Origin: Acidimicrobiales bacterium
GTDB taxonomy: Bacteria; Actinomycetota; Acidimicrobiia; Acidimicrobiales; SZUA-35
DNA: 64,000 nucleotides
Direction: 5' to 3'
NCBI GenBank assembly: GCA_028285495.1
Contig: JANQPB010000044.1
Span: forward strand, 248,001 to 312,000
Position 1 is the first letter of the stretch. Every line of letters starts with the position of its first letter. This document shows positions 62,300 through 64,000 of the stretch, one piece after another. Both the position numbers and the translations under genes were made by a program. Under the pieces are notes generated by a model that was not told where the DNA came from, searched no databases, and worked only from the letters and a program-made list of their open reading frames with translations.

Positions 62300-63538
62300 G
62301 TGAGGTCGCTCCCCCGCCGGCTCGCCGCCGGCCTGTCACGGCTACGAGCCGACGAGCGCCTGCTGGTCATCTGCGGCTCGACGGTGCTGGTGATGGCCGG
62401 GCAGGGGGTCGTCGGCCCGGTCCTGCCGCTGTTCGCCAGGGACTTCGGCGTCGGGGCCGCCGTCGTCGGGCTGACGTTCACCGCCTTCGGGCTGGCCCGC
62501 CTGCTGCTCAACATCCCGGCCGGGCTGTGGGCCGACCGCCGGGGTCGGCGCTTCCTGCTCGTCGGCGGGCCGCTGATCACCGCGATCGGGATGATCGGCT
62601 CGGGGCTCGCGCCCTCGATCTGGGTGCTGCTGGCGTGGCGGCTCGTCGCCGGCGCCGGCTCCGCCCTCTACATGACCGGGGCCCAGATCTACGTGATCGA
62701 CATCGCCGCCCCGGACCAGCGGGCCCGCTACATCGCCACCAACCAGGGGGCGCTGCTGGTCGGCGTCAGCGCCGGTCCGGCGATCGGGGGGCTCCTGGCC
62801 GACGGGTTCGGGCTGCGGGCCCCGTTCCTCGTGGTCGGCGGCGCCGCCGTGCTGACCGCCATCTACGGCTGGTACCGCCTGCCCGAGACCCGTGACGTCG
62901 CCGCGGCCGAGGCCGAGGCGGCGGCCGAGCCGATCGACCCTCGGGCCAGGCGGGCGTTCTTCCGGTCGCCGTCGTTCCTCGCCGTCGGGTTGGTGGCCGC
63001 CGCCGTGTTCTCGATCCGAGGCTCGCGCCAGACGCTGGTGCCGCTGTACGCCAGCGAGGAGTTCGGGCTGACGGCCGGGCAGATCGGGCTGATCTTCACC
63101 GGGCTCGGCGTCGTCGGGCTGTTGCTCATCGCGCCGGCCGGGGTCGCCGCCGACCGGTTCGGCCGAAAGCCGCTGATCGTGCCGACCGGCTACATCGCCG
63201 CCGTCGGCGTGGTGGCCTCGGCCTTCGCCCCGACCGTCGAGCTGTTCGTTGCCGGGCTGCTGTTCTCGGCCATCGGGACCGGCATCAGCGGCCCGGCACC
63301 GGCCGCCTTCGTCGCCGACATCGCCCCCGAGCAGCTGCGGGGCTCGGCCATGGGGGTGTATCGGACCTACGGCGACCTGGGCATCGTGCTGTCGCCGCCG
63401 CTCAGCGGTGCGCTGGCCGATGCCACCTCGCTGCCGCTGGCGCTGGCCGCCAACGGCCTGTTCCTGGCGCTGGCGGTGACGATCTTCTGGTTCGGCGTGA
63501 CCGAGACCGGTCGTCCGACCAGACTGGCGACCCCATGA
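62300..63538 (+). CDS. MFS transporter
   Basis: 412 residues from GTG with about twelve hydrophobic helices. GLWADRRGRRFLLVGG is the typical loop 2-3 motif and GVAADRFGRKPLIVP its second-half counterpart. The pattern is that of drug:H+ antiporter-like exporters; substrate unknown. It ends in an ATGA overlap with the peptidyl-tRNA hydrolase gene. Confidence 0.88.
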   Translation: MRSLPRRLAAGLSRLRADERLLVICGSTVLVMAGQGVVGPVLPLFARDFGVGAAVVGLTFTAFGLARLLLNIPAGLWADRRGRRFLLVGGPLITAIGMIGSGLAPSIWVLLAWRLVAGAGSALYMTGAQIYVIDIAAPDQRARYIATNQGALLVGVSAGPAIGGLLADGFGLRAPFLVVGGAAVLTAIYGWYRLPETRDVAAAEAEAAAEPIDPRARRAFFRSPSFLAVGLVAAAVFSIRGSRQTLVPLYASEEFGLTAGQIGLIFTGLGVVGLLLIAPAGVAADRFGRKPLIVPTGYIAAVGVVASAFAPTVELFVAGLLFSAIGTGISGPAPAAFVADIAPEQLRGSAMGVYRTYGDLGIVLSPPLSGALADATSLPLALAANGLFLALAVTIFWFGVTETGRPTRLATP

Positions 63539-64000
63539 CGGACCCCAGGACGGACCCGCCAGCACCCGAACGGGTCGGGGGCGGGACCGGCGGCGACGAC
63601 GGCCCCGAGTCGACGGCGCCGCTGGCCCTCCAGCTCGCCGTGCTGGTCGAGCGGACCGACCCGCCGACCGCCGATCAGGCGGCGGTCGCCGCCGCCCTGG
63701 CCACGGTCGCCCTGCTCGACGACGGCCGCAGCGGCCCGGACGGGCCCTGGCACGATGCGGTGAGCCGCTGGAACGGGGCCCGCATCCGCAAGATCGTCCG
63801 CCGGGCCCGCGGCGGCGACTGGCGCAGGGCCCAGGAGGTCGAGGGGGTCACGGTGACCGTCGACGGCGTGTCGGCCCGGGCCTTCGTCCCCGGCCCCATC
63901 GACCGCGTACCTCGCCCGGTGGCCCGCCTGCAGATCCAGGCGACGCCGCTGGAGGACTCACCGACGGTGTCGGCGGTCGAGGCCAGACCCGGGCTCCTCG
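63535..64000 (+). CDS. PTH2-family peptidyl-tRNA hydrolase (3' end outside window)
   Basis: The first 155 residues, from ATG 63535 overlapping the MFS stop. Actinobacterial PTH2-like pattern: ALQLAVLVERTDPPTADQAA, DGPWHDAVSRWNGARIRKIV and VSARAFVPGPIDRVPRPVAR. The family would recycle peptidyl-tRNA. The C-terminus lies outside the window. It is separate from the common Pth1 enzyme. Confidence 0.8.
   Translation, partial: MTDPRTDPPAPERVGGGTGGDDGPESTAPLALQLAVLVERTDPPTADQAAVAAALATVALLDDGRSGPDGPWHDAVSRWNGARIRKIVRRARGGDWRRAQEVEGVTVTVDGVSARAFVPGPIDRVPRPVARLQIQATPLEDSPTVSAVEARPGLL

Overview
The window is very GC-rich (roughly 70% or more by eye) and gene-dense. Its markers are actinobacterial: a SigR/RsrA-like sigma/anti-sigma pair, a DUF2342 metallopeptidase, a PTH2-type peptidyl-tRNA hydrolase, an FHA-containing type VII secretion ATPase, and many promoters placed so that the mRNA would be leaderless. 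This suggests an Actinomycetota chromosome, probably near the Acidimicrobiia; the lineage is inference. No tRNA, rRNA, CRISPR array, IS element or replication origin was seen, and no gene-free stretch exceeds about 300 bases.

Region 1 (1-16.8 kb, minus strand) is one enormous open frame of at least 5,599 codons that leaves the window at the left edge. It encodes a secreted mosaic protein: signal peptide, NHL-like propeller, acidic linker, ThuA-like segment, CSLREA/beta-helix segments, thrombospondin-3-like calcium-binding linkers, a seven-fold propeller-like repeat and five blocks of exactly six FG-GAP repeats. The huge plus-strand open frames over it are shadows.

Region 2 (17.0-30.9 kb) holds the most unusual content. 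A transducer-like gene (plus strand) is followed by a tightly overlapping minus-strand operon: a BcsA-like glycosyltransferase that has lost its catalytic motifs but keeps a PilZ domain; a TasA/camelysin-like protein; a SipW-type signal peptidase fused to GGDEF and EAL domains; two more TasA-like proteins; a second SipW-type peptidase fused to its own SipW-type signal anchor and a large DUF2341/LamG exodomain; then, after an imperfect 27-bp tandem repeat, a fourth TasA-like protein. I propose a c-di-GMP-linked system for processing and exporting matrix or fibre proteins. The exodomain of the second peptidase shares a repeat module with the giant protein of region 1, which ties the two regions together.

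Region 3 (31.0-45.0 kb) is a mixed accessory region: spermidine-synthase-like membrane fusion, HExxH lipoprotein, two small unknowns, carotenoid oxygenase, DUF3179 lipoprotein, DUF4242 protein, a large LuxR-type ATPase regulator, Gfo/Idh/MocA oxidoreductase, a hydrolase/adenylate cyclase fusion and an MFS transporter.

Region 4 (45.0-52.2 kb) is a compact orphan type VII secretion island: FHA-FtsK ATPase (EssC/EccC-like), WxG-motif protein, degenerate GGDEF-like protein and an AAA ATPase.

Region 5 (52.2-64 kb) is mostly housekeeping: lysS, nadC, a folate cluster (folK, folB, a pseudo-phosphatase-like protein, folP), tilS, the DUF2342 metallopeptidase, a 42-residue membrane protein, the anti-sigma/sigma pair, a sulfotransferase-like protein, an MFS transporter and a partial peptidyl-tRNA hydrolase.
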